Origin: Rattus norvegicus
Taxonomy: Eukaryota; Chordata; Mammalia; Rodentia; Muridae
Direction of reading: 5' to 3'
Length of the DNA stretch: 64,000 bases
Assembly: GCF_036323735.1 (NCBI RefSeq)
Contig: NC_086031.1
Location: 50,191,225-50,255,224 of the forward strand
In this document: piece by piece, positions 1 to 14,490 of the stretch
Layout of the letters: the number at the start of each line of letters is the position of its first letter
Numbering within the stretch: position 1 is the first letter of the stretch
The notes under the pieces: model-generated
What the model was told of the DNA's origin: nothing
Seen by the model: only the letters and a program-made list of their open reading frames with translations
Databases searched by the model: none
Position numbers and translations under genes: made by a program

Positions 1-348
1 TAGTCCCTAATGTCTGTCCTATAAGTCACTGATGTTGTCAGCTGACTGCTTCCAGAACACCTTTATGTGCTTGTAACTATGGGTCTGCTTCGGCCTCTCA
101 GTGTCTTCCAGCATTCCGGCAGGCCTGGGGTGATTGCCTTACAACACTGCACCCCCACCTCCAGTACCAAACTCTGGTTCTTCTGTTCTAAGTGGGTCAA
201 TTGGCTAGACACCCTCTTTCTAACCCAGCCTGGAGACTCTGCTATTAGAATGCCCAACTCAATATGGGCCCCTAAATGGTGCTAGCCCATCAGAGATCCT
301 AGTGTGTTTCCTTCCCAACTCCCAGACGTACTCCCCCTGCCCCCATAC

Positions 349-493
349 AGTCAGTGTTGAGAGCTCTGTTTTCTGGTCAGCCTTCTGGTCCTCAGGTGCC
401 TGAGGTGAAATTATCCTCTGCAGCAGATACTCCATGATCACTTCATAGCCTTTCGGGAAGGAAGCCAGGATCTCCCAGGATTTGTGTGTCCCT
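349..493 (-). CDS. Mroh3: Mroh3 exon, last one inside the window
   Basis: Begins GTHKSWEILASFPKGYEVIM (after an Arg split with the upstream exon) then EYLLQRIISPQAPEDQK, strongly MROH-like. Acceptor CTACAG at 494-499. The donor is provisionally GTATGG at 348; a different nearby donor is possible. Further exons lie beyond the left edge. Confidence 0.8.
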
Positions 494-1837
494 CTGTAGA
501 GTCAGAAACCACCAAGTTATTGGCCACCCATTTTCTGCTGTTCTACAATGCTTTCTGGAAGACCCTACTTCCTAAGGCCATCCTGGCTTCCTGATGTCAT
601 CCTTCCCTCTGATTATCCTGTCACTTTTCCTTTGTTTTCCCTATCCCATCGCCTCCAGACTTCACTGCTCTGTCACATTGCATAGAAGCAAATGGGAAAC
701 TGTTCCCTTAGCGCATCGGCCTGAAAACATCTAAGACCAAAGCTTGTTGAGTACCCTTGAGTGCATCAGGTCAACCCCGTGAACACGTCTAGATGCTCCT
801 TAGTCCCCCAACACTGCATCTGGGGCTGGGGATACAGCTCAGTCGCTTGCATGCTTGCCTAGTATGCAGTCCCCGGTTCAATCCCCATCACTATATGAAC
901 TTGGTGCAGTGGTCCACACCCATAATACCAGCACTTGGGAGGTAGAGGCAGGAAGATCAGGAGTTCATGGTCATCCTCAACCAAATAGGTAGTTTGAAGC
1001 CAGCTTGGGCTACATGAGACTCTCCTTCACACCCACTCAAAACAAGAAATGAAGGAAGGGAAAGAAAAGGAAGGAAGGAGAAGAGGAGAGGACAGGGGAG
1101 GGGAGGGAAGAGGAGGGGAGGGGAGAGGGGAGGGGAGGGGAGAGGGGAGGGGAGGGGAGAGGGGAGGGGAGGGGAGAGGGGAGGGGAGGGGAGGAGAGAG
1201 GGGAGGGGAGGGGAGGAGAGAGGGGAGGGGAGGGGAGGAGAGAGGGGAGGGGAGGGGAGGGGAGGAGAGAGGGGAGGGGAGGAGAGGGAAGGGGAGGGGA
1301 GGAGAGGGAAGGGGAGGGGAGGAGGGAAGGGGAGGGGAGGAGGGGAGGGGAGGAGAGAGGAGAGGAGAGGAGAGGGAAGGGGAGGGGAGAGGAGAGGAGA
1401 GGAGAGGAGAGGAGAGGAGAGGAGAGGAGAGGAGAGAAGAGAAACTTTCAGACTCCTCCAGCCCCCAGCCTGGAGTGTGCAGTGTCATCGTGTCACTTTG
1501 AGCCCAGGGCTGATGGCTTCCCTTCACAGCGCCCACTCTGTCCTCTCTAAGCCACACTTTCACAAGGTCTCTGTTTTTCACTTGATCTTTCCACATCTAG
1601 ATCTGACAGAACCACACATAAAGCAAAAGTAACTGTCTGAAAAATATTTTCTACAAATCACTTAATAAAGCTTTAACTAACTGTTTAATACCCTCCAGAA
1701 GTTACCTGGGACTTTCTTAAACTTCATAAGAGTCAAGAATAATGGCACAAGTCTTACTTGTGCTCTGGAGGCAGAGGCACATGGATCACTGTGAGTTCAA
1801 GACCAGCACAGAGTAGACCCTGTCTCAATAACAGAAA

Positions 1838-1884
<47 letters not shown>

Positions 1885-2423
1885 CAGACACAGACACACA
1901 GACAGACACACAGACACAGACAGAGGCAGACAGACACAGACAGACAGAGACACACAGACACACACAGACACACACAGACAGACACAGACAGAGGCAGACA
2001 GACAGAGACAGACAGAGACACACAGACAGAGACACACAGACAGACACACAGACACAGACAGAGGCAAACAGACAGAGGCAGACAGACAGAGACACACACA
2101 CACAGACACACACAGACAGACACAGACAGACAGAGGCAGACAGACAGAGACACACAGACACACACAGACACACACAGACACACACAGACAGAGGCAGACA
2201 GACAGAGACACACAGACACACACAGACAGACAGACACAGACAGAGAGACAGATAAGAGAGCAATAAATAAATGAGAGACGATAAGAGGCAAAGAAAGAAT
2301 TTCAAGCTGGTGGATGGCTCAGCTGACAAAGATGCTTGTTACTGAAGCTGATAACCTAATTTCTATCCTTAGAACCCACAAAGATGAAAGGAGAAAACTA
2401 ACCTCTGCATGCTCTTCTCTGGC

Positions 2424-2466
<43 letters not shown>

Positions 2467-5400
2467 ACACATACCATACACATACCACACATACAAATAC
2501 ATACACGTATATATACACACCACACACACTCAACACATATACACACACCCCACACACTTATACCCATCACAATACACACACTATACATACATATATACAT
2601 TAAATAAACATGCTCACTAAATAAACACATGCACATAATAACACACACTCATACACACTAAATAAACATATTTTTCAAAAAGAAAGGAGAATTCCACTGC
2701 TGGCAGCTGGCACAACATGTACTCTAGGGACAAAGGCAAAGTTAAGAATAGCTGGATACAGACTGACAGCGACTTCCCAACAGTGACAATGGAGAGGGAG
2801 AGAGAGGAGGTCAGGCCATCCAGGTTGAACAACAACAAAATATCAACCTAAGGAAGAGCTTATGACTGAGCAGACAGATGGTTTACAAACGGACAGACTC
2901 TTACTAGAGGATAAAGCACAGCCTTCGAGGGAGAAGAAAACCTATTCCACGAGGAAAGTGTGGGATGCAAAGACAGTGACACCCAAATAAAGTGATAAAT
3001 CTAAACTCGGTGTTGGCATAAGAATGTGGGAACAGCACCACAGTTATAGCAAAGACATGGAGTGCAAAAGTGTGGGCAAGTGTGGAATGGCTGCATGGTA
3101 AAATGTTATAAACAATCCAGTTCTAACACACTGGATGAAGCCCAGCAATACAATGTTAGGAATTTATTAGATCAATCTGACACATTTTAACCATCTTGTA
3201 TAAGTTTGCATGTAGTAGAAAACACATTCTGGGGCTGGAGAGATGGCTCAGTGGTTAAAAGCACTGACTGCTCTTTCAGAGGTCCTGAGTCCAATTCCCA
3301 ACAACTACATGGTGGCTCACAACCGTCTGTAATGGGATCAGATGCTCTCTTCTGATGTGTCAGCAACAGCATACTCATATACTTAAATAAAATAAATGAA
3401 TGTTAAAAAAAACACATTTTATTTCTAATATCCATTCAGCCTGTAACAAAACGGATACCCATAGCTTACTAGTTCATACACATCAAAGATCTGAATCTAA
3501 AAAGGGGGTTAAAGATCATGTTCCCCAATTGTTAAAGAGAAGAAATTGGGGCTGGAGAGATGGCTCAGAGGTTAAGAGCACTGACTGCTCTTCCAGAGGT
3601 CCTGAGTTCAAATCCCAGCAACCACATGGTGGCTCACAACCATCTGTAATGAGATCTGGTGCCCTCTTCTGGTGTGTCTGAAGACAGCTACAGTGTACTT
3701 ACATATAATAAATAAATAAATCTTTAAAAAAGAGAGAGAAGAAATTGATCAAAATTTGTAACACTTGGAGACTATGTTTGGCTTCAGACCCCAGGACTAA
3801 GGACTAAGGTGCACATTTTATATACCAAAGCAGACCTGGTCTCCAGGTTCTCCCAGCATCCCTCAATCCCTACCTGGCATACCCTGCCCCCAACCCAGGG
3901 ACTGGGCTGCTCTTCCCCCAGAGGCTCCTCCCTATATAATTCAGACATTTTGGTCTCCTCCTCCTCCTCCTCCTCCTCCTCCTCCTCCTCCTCTTCCTCT
4001 TCTTCTTCCTCCTCTTCTTTCCTTCTCCTCCTCCTCTTCCTCTCCTCTCTGTGCGTGCACCCTTTCTCTCTTTCTCTCTCCACTTTCTCTCCACGGAGAC
4101 TCCCCTGACCTCAATCCTTGGGACCAGTGAACTCACCCAAGAGCAGCTTCCCAATAAACTTAATATACTCTAATCTGGCTTAAATTGGGTCATTTCACCA
4201 GCAGAGAAATAATCTTGATAGTCTGATGACTAAATTGTTTAAGATCTGTACAGATGTATCATTGGATATTTGGTGAAATTTAAAGTCGATTCGTGCTTTT
4301 TGTTTTGTTTGAATTAGCAGACTAAAATAGAAATTTCTTCCTATGATAGGAACATTTATTAGAAATTAATAATAGGCAATTTAAGTTTCTGTTGTCCACC
4401 AAGAGTGAGTGAGACAGTGGTCTGTGGTCTAGCTTTCTTGCTGATTAAAAAAAAAAAAGCCACACTAGAAAATATAAACATCGAGGACCCAGATTGAAGC
4501 AAGATGGCGAGCGCACGGAACGAATATCTGTGTACGTAGCAACAGGTTTTAGAAGAAGTTTCTCTTAACGGTATCATTTATTGAAATCACTGGATCATGA
4601 CGGCAGCAGTGAAATGGGCGGTATCACACAGAACTATCTGGAGGCATTTATTTCCAATCCAAAATGGAGCCATATCTAGTGCTTGTCACAAATCTACGTA
4701 TTCTTCCCTTCCAGACGACTACAATTGCAAGGTAGAGCTGGCTTTGACATCTGACGGCAGGACAATAGTGTGCTACCACCCTTCCGTGGATGTCCCCTAC
4801 GAACACACCAAACCTATCCCTCATCCAGATCTTCTGCATAATAACGAGGAAACACACGAGCAGATACTGAGAACCAAGTTAGAAGGAAATCACAAGCATC
4901 TTGAGCAAGGGCCCATGATAGAACAACTCAGCAAAGTGTTCTTCACCACGAAGCATCGCTGGTACCCACACGGACAGTATCACAGATGCCGTAAGAAACT
5001 GAACCCTCCCAAAGACAGGTGACTGACTCCTCTTATCTCAGAGCAGCAAGGACGTTTGCTCTGCGTCCTGTTTGCCAGTTGAGAAAATGTACACGTGTAT
5101 TCATTCCGATGCAGGGGAGTAATAAAAATGCCCTTTCATGGAAAAAAAAAAGAAAATATAAACATCTTTCCTCACCCTGTGTCAGTGGTTCATAGATAGA
5201 GACAGAAATCAGGGCGGACACAGCTGAATAATGCAATCAACTAGCTCAATATAATTTATAAAACTTGAATTGGATTAGACCCTGAAAAAATTAGCAAAAG
5301 CAGGCAGATTGGTGACCGAAGCCAGGATAAGGAAAACTAACCTATTGAGTAAAAAACCCCAGATTCTGTTCTTTTGTTATTTCCCAACTTTGACCTACAT

Positions 5401-7244
5401 GTGACCCCAGAGCAAAACTGTGCCCCAGACACTGGCAACAGAACCTCTGGGTGAATTCTATCTCCCTGGAGCAGTGGGAAATGCCCTGTGAGTCAGGCGG
5501 CATGAGTGGGTCTTTGTTCACTGTTCTCTGCAAACCCTGTCTGGGTGACTCTGACAGACCTGCAGGGTGGAAGCCGTCCAGCTGGAACACAGAGATAAGT
5601 GACTTGGTAGGTAGGGTGAGGAAGAAGTCTCTGCTATTGTTGAGGGTTCATTTTATTGTTCTAACTTGTCTCTGTGGTGCTAGGGACCAACCCTCAGGGC
5701 CTTGTAAGGCCTCCACCACCTGACCACAGGCTAGTACCTCCCTGTTATGGTTCTTGTTATTTTCCAGTCTTTCCCCCATCACCACTCCACTTTATCTCCC
5801 TAGTAACTGTGCTATGTATCAACAAAGAGAACCTAATCTTCCAGCAGGAGCCCAGCTTGACAAGCAGAAGACCTGGGAAGAGATCCCTCAGAGGCAGCAA
5901 GAGAGGACCTAGTCCTGTGTGGAAGCCAACAGAACTCCCACTCTCAAGTAGATCAGGTACAGAAGAAGACTCAGAGTCCCGAGACAAAGGAAGCTATGCA
6001 GGAAAGAAGCAGAAAGATCAGTCCAGAACTCCACATTCAGTAAAAATAAGTTTTCAAATGAAGGTAAAATAGGAAATGGTCTCATGTGAAACTGTTACCC
6101 AAAGATGCACTTTCAGGGAAATTTTAATGAAAAGTCTTTAGCTGAGGAGAAAATTTGTTATAGGAAAATAAGAACTTCTTTCAATAATAAAAAGTGAAAA
6201 TCATAAAAAAATAAATAATAATAAAAGTAAATATTTGGGTAAATGTAATGGGTCATTTTCTCCTCTTAGTTTAAAAATATACATAATTGTTGAAACAAAA
6301 AACAGTAACCTTTGACAGTTTATTCAACACATGTCAATGTGAGCTGAATGACGGCCATCATATGACGCAAGAAAGATGAAAGCTGTAGAAGCTTCATTTT
6401 CCTAAAGTTATTGATATTAGCTATTAGTAGGCTGCAGTGTGGCCATATAAACTCTTAATCGTCTAACAAATTAAAAGTAAAATAGGATCTGATGAATGTC
6501 TGAGCAAAGAAAAAGGAATAAAATCAAGGAAGAATTCAAGTAATTAAAAAAGTTGCAGAAAAACAGACTATAGATATACAAAACAGAGAGACAGAAAGCA
6601 AATAATAAAACTGTGCATAAATCCAAAGAGACCACCAATTATATTAACTGTAAATGGTTTAAATATATAAATTAAAATGGAAGAATTTTCAAATTGAATA
6701 AAAGCACATGATCTAGCTTCGTGGTAAAGCTAGATTAGGCCTAACATGCATGAGACTCTAAGGTCAATCCCCACTACCACAAAAGACCAGTATAAACACA
6801 TACAAACACCCCCAAAACATAACTGTATATTATGTAAAAGAAACTTACTTTAGAAATATTAGTCAACATAAAAGAACAGAAGGTGTCCTTATCCAAAAGG
6901 TACAATTCACCATTATTAGCAGGATGAGACATAAAAGCCACATAATCATTTTAACAGATGTAATAAAAAGGTTTAACTAAATTTAATTTCCATTTGTGAT
7001 AAACACTTGTAACAAACTGCAGCTGTGAAGGAACTTTCTTTAATACTGTTTGAAATGCTTTAAGACTTTTCTCTTATTTGGGGTTGAAATTGGAGCACAT
7101 ACTCTCTAGAAAAAAAGGGTTCCTAATCTTGGTTCCCATCACCCATACCAGACAGCTTCACAACCATCCATAACTCCTGCTCCAGGGATCTGATGCCCTC
7201 TCTGGCTTCTATGAATATTGTACTCATGCACATAACTCCACCCC

Positions 7245-7293
<49 letters not shown>

Positions 7294-8412
7294 GTGTGTG
7301 TGTTTGTGCATGCGCATGTGTAGGGGAGGTTGTCAAAGGAAAATTATGCTGTTGAAGAAATGGCTTAGCAGTCAAAAGCACTGGCTGCTCTTCCAAAATA
7401 CCTGGGTTCAATTCCCAGAAACAACATGGCAGCTCATACCCATCTGTAACTCCAGTTCTGGGGAGTCCAGCACCTTCCTCTGGCCTTTGTTAGTATCAGG
7501 CATGTACATGGTGCCCAGACATGCATATAGACAAAACACCCATACACGCAAAATTAAATTAAACTGAATTAAATTAAACTAAATTATTCAATTAAACTAA
7601 AGGCAATTTGTAAGCATCTGTTTTTCCTTATACCACGTGGGTCCCAGGGTTTGAACTTGAGTCATCAGACTTGGTAGCAGTACCTTTACCTGCTAAGCTG
7701 TCCACATATTATATGGCTGTAGATGTAGGACACTTTAATAAGAGCAAAATGATGGGGATAGAAGACAGAGCCGTGGCTGCCAGCAACTGAGGGCCAGAAA
7801 GGAGCCTAGGAAGCACAAGGGAACTGGGGAGGGTGGTCATGGACTTGCCATTGTGGTTGGTGATGATTATTGTGACAATACGTTTAGAGAATTCATATAA
7901 CTCTATGTTAAAACGGTCAACCTGCTACATGTATATTAACTTTTTTAAAAAGGATTTTATTTATTTTATGTATATGAGTATGATTACCCTGACCCTCTCT
8001 TCAGACACACCAAAAGAGGGCATTGGATTCTATTAGAGATGGCTGGGAGTCACCATCTAAATTTTACATGCTTCCAAGATTTGCTGTGGTAAAGCTGCCA
8101 GCTGTTAGGATCACTCTTCTCCGAACAAATAAAATATTCACTATTTGAATACACTGTAAGAATAAGCTAGGGACCAGGGAAATGCATTTGGAGTCCAGCA
8201 CTCACACACAAAGTTGCATACAGCAGTACACGTCTATAACTCCAGGACTGGGGAGGCAGAGAGCCAGGTCCTGGGAGCCTGGTGACAAGCCATCAAGCTG
8301 AACTGGTGAGCTCCAGGTTCAGTGAGAAACCCCATGTCAGAAAAGTAAGGTGAAGTGTCGTTAAGGAAGATACAAAGCATTGCCTCTAGCCTCCATGCCC
8401 ATGCGTACAAAT

Positions 8413-8463
<51 letters not shown>

Positions 8464-9956
8464 GACACGTGAGCATGTACACCCACACAAATAAGCGAGT
8501 TAAAAGACAACTGGTGGGGCGAGAGTGTGTAGCTGGGTGGGTTGGCTCACCTTTGTGACTGGTCCTCCATTTTTAACAGCGTCAGGATAACCTCATCGGT
8601 GTGGGAATGGACCAGCAATTGGAAGATCTTCTTTATAGTGTTCTGGACATTTTTGTCAGTGATTCTTTCTACGTGGTAGTAAATTAACTGGATGATTTCT
8701 GGCACCTGAAAGAGTGGGATGGAGGCTTTTTCTGGACTGCAAGACCACCAGAGCAGGAGTCACAGGTCACCGAAGTGTGTGGCTGCAAACAATGTGGTAT
8801 CCAGTGTCAGGACCCAGTCCATCTCTGTCTGCAGCTGATCCCGGGGGACCTGTAGCTCCAGACTCAGAGGGACAGACAGAAAGTGGCCACGGGGGTCATA
8901 TCATCTCTGGAAAGCATGGCATGAAGAATAAAGGAAGAATGACTTGGGAAATGGAAGATGGGGTCGTATGATCATTGCCTCAAAAGAGAATCGTGGAGAG
9001 GGGATGGCCGGGTGGTCCTTCTGTTTGCTGTCTGTGGAGCAGAGGCTGCTTCATCTTGAATGGCATGGACTTGGAGTCACCATGCCACTTGGATTCGAAT
9101 GCCACTTCAAGACTTACTACCTGTGTGACTTGGAGGAAGACTTTCATCTTCCCTGTGTTTTGGGTCCTCACTTGGAAAACAAGACAAATGATTTTATCTG
9201 TGACAGCATCTAAGTTAGTACATCTGCGCTGGCTAGGGCCGAGTTTCTCTCTGTGGGTCACTACCCCATTGGCGGTTGAACAGCCCTCCCATAGGGGTCA
9301 CCTATGAGATATTCTGCATGGCATTACAATTTTTAACAGTATCAAAATTACAGTTATGAAGTAGCAACATAAGACAGGGGGCTCATCAAAACATGAGGAA
9401 CTCTATTAAAAGGTCATAGCATGAGGGAGGTTGAGAAACACTGAGCTAGAACATTACCTGTCATGCAAGAAATCCAGAAACTCCGGACTCCAAGGCTTAT
9501 GGCTTCTTTGGGCCTTTTTTTCCTCATCACTTAACATTAATTGTGTGTGTGTGTGTATGTGTGTGTGTGTGTTTCTGTGTGTTTCTGTGTGTGTCTCTGT
9601 GTGTGTGTCTGTGTGTGTGTCTGTATATGTGTCTGTATATGTGTCTGTGTGTCTGTGTGTGTGTCTGTGTGTCTGTGTGTGTGTCTGTGTGTCTGTGTGT
9701 GTGTCTGTGTGTATGTGTGTGTGTCTGTGTATGTGTCTCTGTGTGTGTGTCTGTGTGTGTGTATGTATGTGTCTGTGTGTGTCTGTGTGTGTGTATGTGT
9801 GTGTCTGTGTGTGTCTGTGTGTGTATGTGTCTGTGTATGTATGTGTGTGTGTGTGTATGTATGTGTGTGTGTATGTGTCTGTGTGTGTCTGTGTGTATGT
9901 GTCTGTGTGTGTCTGTGTGTGTGTATGTGTCTGTGTGTGTGTATGTATGTGTGTCT

Positions 9957-9992
<36 letters not shown>

Positions 9993-12900
9993 TGACTGTG
10001 GAGGCTAAAAGCAAAGAGTCTCCTGGTGCTGGAGTTCCAGGTGATTGAATAGGCAGAACAGCTCAAGTGAATCTGTTGTGTCTTAGTTTTACGGAGAAAG
10101 CTCTGCCTCTGACACAGGAGGTTCTGCGTTCCACGTCTACTCATGGGCACACTATGAGTGCTTATCCACCGTACGCATAGCCAGCTCCTGCCTTGTGATT
10201 CTCCAGCTTCCTTCATGATGACAGGAAAGCGATGCACACTCCTTCAGACAATGCTCTGAACTGACTTCCCTCTTCTCCGGGAAACGATATGTGGGACACC
10301 ATTCTCTCAATGCTGGGTGGTGGCAGGGAGCTGCAGTTTTGTGAACCCTCAGATGACAAGAGGAGATGTCTGACACAACCGTGCGCAGTAAGCAAGCCTG
10401 TTTGGTGGGCTAGGAGTGTTCTCAGCTTCCAATATTTTCAATGAATTTATTAGTATACCCCCACCATCATGATATCAAGACGTATCTTCATGTTTCTATG
10501 TTGTTAAGGTAGGAGTCAGAAGTGTCCCCCATGGGTTCATGCCTTCCACACGTGTTCCTCAGCTAGTAGCATTATTTTGGGAGGCTATGGAACCCTCAGG
10601 GAGACCTAGCTTATGAAGATAGGTCTCTAGGGGCAGGCCTCTGAAGGTGACAGCCTGGGCCCTGGTTCCTGTACCCTTCACTAATTCCTGATCCTGTCAT
10701 GTCTCCTCCCCATGCCCCTGATGCCATGTACTGAAATTCTTCTCTGCCATATGTACCTTGTCAAGGTAGACCGAAACCCTCTGCAACTGGGAACCAAAAC
10801 AAATCTTCCCTTCTGTTTTGTTTTGAGACAGACTTTCTCTGTGTATCCCTGGCTGTGCTGGAACTTGTTCTGTAGACCAGACACTGGCCTTGAACTCAAA
10901 GAGATCTGCCTGCCTTTATCCCAGCACTTAAACCCAAGTGCTAGGATTAAAGGCATACACCAGCTGGCTCCCTTCCTTCTCCAAATTGTATCTGCCAGGC
11001 ATTTGGTTGGCCATACACACCTAGCTTTGTCCTTGACCAGACATTCTCCCACATATATGAAGGTGCAGCTACTCACACATAACACATACACAGTGTGTGT
11101 TAGCGGGAGGAATGACCAAGATCTCTCCTGGTCCTGTGAGGCCATAGCACTCCTCCTCTATATCTTTGACCCAATTCTTGCCATCCTAGTAGAGGTGGAG
11201 GCCTGGTCATTACTACTTCATTCTTCTCCACAAAAAAAAAAAAAATAGATTTTATACCTTTCCAAAAACAACTCGCCAAGTAGGCTTTTCTCTTCGGGGT
11301 TAAGGGCTTTGGGATTCCTCAAGTTCAGGTTGGTAGGAAATAAAACCAGACCCCCCCAAAAAAACAGATTAGAGAGACACTGAAGCAGTGAGCCCCCCCA
11401 AAGCCTACCTTGGTGACGTCTATAACAGAGCACCTCAGGATCACCTTCAACATCTTGGAGGCTGCAAAGACATCATTCATGCTCCCTTTGATCATGGACT
11501 CCATGGCCACCAAAATCACATCGGCTCTCTCTACGGCGGTCAGGTATTTCCTGAAGAACTGAAAGAAGTGCATCAGTTCCATCGGTTCCAGCATCCCACT
11601 TGAAGACTGCCCCAAAGCATCTGGCATCCGTCAGCAGAGTTCAGTTAGGAGACAGCGGGGAGGGGGGCGAATCTGTGGTGTGAGGTCATCTCCAGAGTGC
11701 CACCAACTCTGAAGTCCCCACGAGGGAGCAATAGTCCAGACAGCGTGGCACAGAGGAGGCTGCTAAAGGCCTTTCCTTTCTAAACTTGAGCCCACTGGAA
11801 GCACGCTCTCTGCCTAGTGAGTTTCCAATACTCCCAAAGCAAACGGGAAGGCAGACGTGCCTGACACAGGAGTCTGCGAATGTGAAGCTCATCGCAATCA
11901 ACCAATATCAGTACCAGCTTTGTACGTGGCTTCGTCGTTGGGATCTAGGGAGGAATGTGAACAAGACGCTCAATGCCTTTGCCCTCTGGGTACTCACCAT
12001 CATCCGGAATAGTGTGGAGGGAAAAGCTAATCATGACGGTGGCAGGGCATTGAAACTAGCTGGAAAGACTGAAAACGGCTTCTTCGAGTCCAGTCCTGAG
12101 GAGACTGGAGAGCAAGTTGCAGCAGTGAGGTAGAATATGCGAAGGTGAGGGTGCATGGGACCTCAGTGTGCCTAGAGTGTCCTGCGAGGAAGACTGGGGC
12201 CAGCAGGAAGAGGAAACTGAGGAGGGACAAGGCAGGACAGGTAAGGTGGGAACCAGACCGCAATGGCCTCTCTGGACCCACTGAAGAGGTTCAGCCTTCC
12301 AAGTAAGGAGAACAGAGTTTGCAGTCGGTCTGAAGGGAACATTAAGAGCTGGCAAGACCAGGCAAGGGGTGATGGGGGTCTCGATTCCAGTAACTGTTGC
12401 GGGACTGCAGCAGGGTGGACCGATTGAAGAGCCAAACAGGACACAGAGGCAGATGGGTGTGGTATGGAGTTGGATGTGGAGCGGAAGAGAGGAAGGAAGA
12501 GGGTGTTTTCTACGTATCTGGCTGAGGCGGTGTGGGTTGACTGAGCTTGGGGACATCAGCACTTCTTTCTAAAAACCCTCTTGGTGACCTCAAAGTTCAC
12601 ACGACTCAAGTGTCACTAGGAGAGAATGTGCCTCCCACTTTTAGCTGCCTGTCGCTGAGAACTTGGACTTTGAAAATGCTCCTTTTTGCAGGGATTATTA
12701 CGTCTGTCATCTACCACCCAGCCTCCTTTCTCCCCCACTAACTCTCCCCACCCCACTGGACATCCCATGCACGTGGGTATCGAGTTACCAGTGTGAAACT
12801 CTGCGCGTTAGCTATCCAGTTTCCACGGAAGTGCTTCTGCAAGTCCTTCAGGATGGCCTCTGTCTTCGGTCTGTTACCTCCAATCCAAAAACAGCAAGTA

Positions 12901-14441
12901 AGGGGCTGTGTCTTAACCAGGAAAGATGAACCCACGCTCCCATCTCTCCTCCAAGCTTCTGAGGGCCATAGAGACAAATGGATGGAAAAGCATTGGCCCA
13001 AAAGAACAGAGGGACCTCCCGGCACTCAAGTGGAAGGTGAAGAGAGGGTGTGGAGTGGGAGCCAAGCTGGCCCCTGGTCCTGTACCATGGACAAATGGGG
13101 ACTAGGTCATTCCTGTGTCTTTAGTAGACTGTACACCCACTCTACCCCATCGAATCATAAGCAGCCAAGGTCTCTGAAATTGGGGGAATTTGCAAAGTCT
13201 CTGGTGCCTCTGTGATCATGACTATTTGAAACAGAAGGGCTAAATTAGGAGGGGGAAAAAGCCCCCCACACTTGTTCTGCAAGAAAAGATGCTTACTTCC
13301 CTGGTGCATGCATTTGGTTGGGATGGAACAGCTGAGAATTCAAGTGGACCCCATAGTGACTGCAAACTTAGCTGCCCCTCCCCAGAATGTCATTGGAAAG
13401 GACACAGGATCAGACATGGGCTGGTCCTTATCCAAGTAAAGGTTGCTGGCTTCACAACTGATCTCCCGGTCTCTGCCTCATCCCATAGCATGTGACCTCT
13501 CAGATGCCCCTGCTAGAGGGAGCAACCTTCTGGGGTATGCCCGCCAACTCCGTGGGTCCAGCTGCAAGTGGTCGCTGCGCACAGTTCACTCACTTCTCTG
13601 AAGCACGAGGATGATGAACAGGTAGTGCAGTGCCTCCATGGCGCTGGAACAGATGTCTTGGCTGGGATTCAGGCAGAAGATACTGAAGGTGCTCATCAGT
13701 TTCCCAGTGATGGAGAACGATGCCATGTGCTGAAGGGAGGCAGAAATGGTTGCCTCACCTCATCCTGAGGGAGCCTCTCCCTGCTGGGGTCCCCAACACC
13801 AAACTTCTTCCTTCCACCACTGTATGTATCCTGTCCCTTCTACCCCAACTGTCCTGGCCAAGAAAAGCTTCCCTGGCCAACATTATAAGGAAAGGGACAG
13901 CCAGAGTCCTAAAACACATTACTCTGAGGATTGGGTCTCCATTTAGCTGTATAGGCCTAGGACCCCCAAATAGGCTCATCAAAGCTTATTAGGCTCAGGA
14001 CAAACCCAAGAACAAATCAAGCCTCTTGGTTGTGGGGGTGGAGGTGGGGCAGGAATAAACCCTGATGCAGAAAAGTGGTACGTACTCTGACTATACCCTC
14101 TCCATCTGCCCCTGCAGAACCCCTGGCTCAACCACTGCCTCCCTGTCCAGAGAAGCAAGGCAGGCTGGGGCAGCCTTGCGCCGATCCGCAAATACTCACT
14201 GACAGGTTGGAGAAATTACAGATGAACCTCAGCAGCCGAGAAATGGTGCCCAAGGCTCGGATCTGCTCTTGCACTTTGTCTGACAGCACTAGCCAAGGTA
14301 AGATGATCTGCGGAAGGGACAGAGAGGCTCATCAACATGGCGGATCAACATGGCGGCAGAGGAAGCTATGGCGGGCACTGGCCCCGAGAACTTGGAAGGG
14401 GAAGTTCAGTCTGTTCCCCTTTGAGACTCTTCACACAGAAA

Positions 14442-14490
<49 letters not shown>

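Noticed and set aside
63..257. Candidate next Mroh3 exon left of 349
   Set aside because: Its translation does not resemble MROH sequence and no convincing acceptor/donor pair keeps the phase.
1027..1596. Long Ser/Pro/Leu and Gly/Arg/Glu ORFs on both strands
   Set aside because: They are translations of the GGGGA simple repeat; no domain, no codon structure.
1754..2329. Cys/Leu/Ser or Thr/Asp/Arg repeat ORFs up to 191 codons
   Set aside because: Microsatellite (CAGA)n artefact.
9431..10237. Cys/Val-rich and Thr/His-rich ORFs up to 236 codons, the longest in the window
   Set aside because: Pure products of the TG/CA array; overlapping frames are all open at once.
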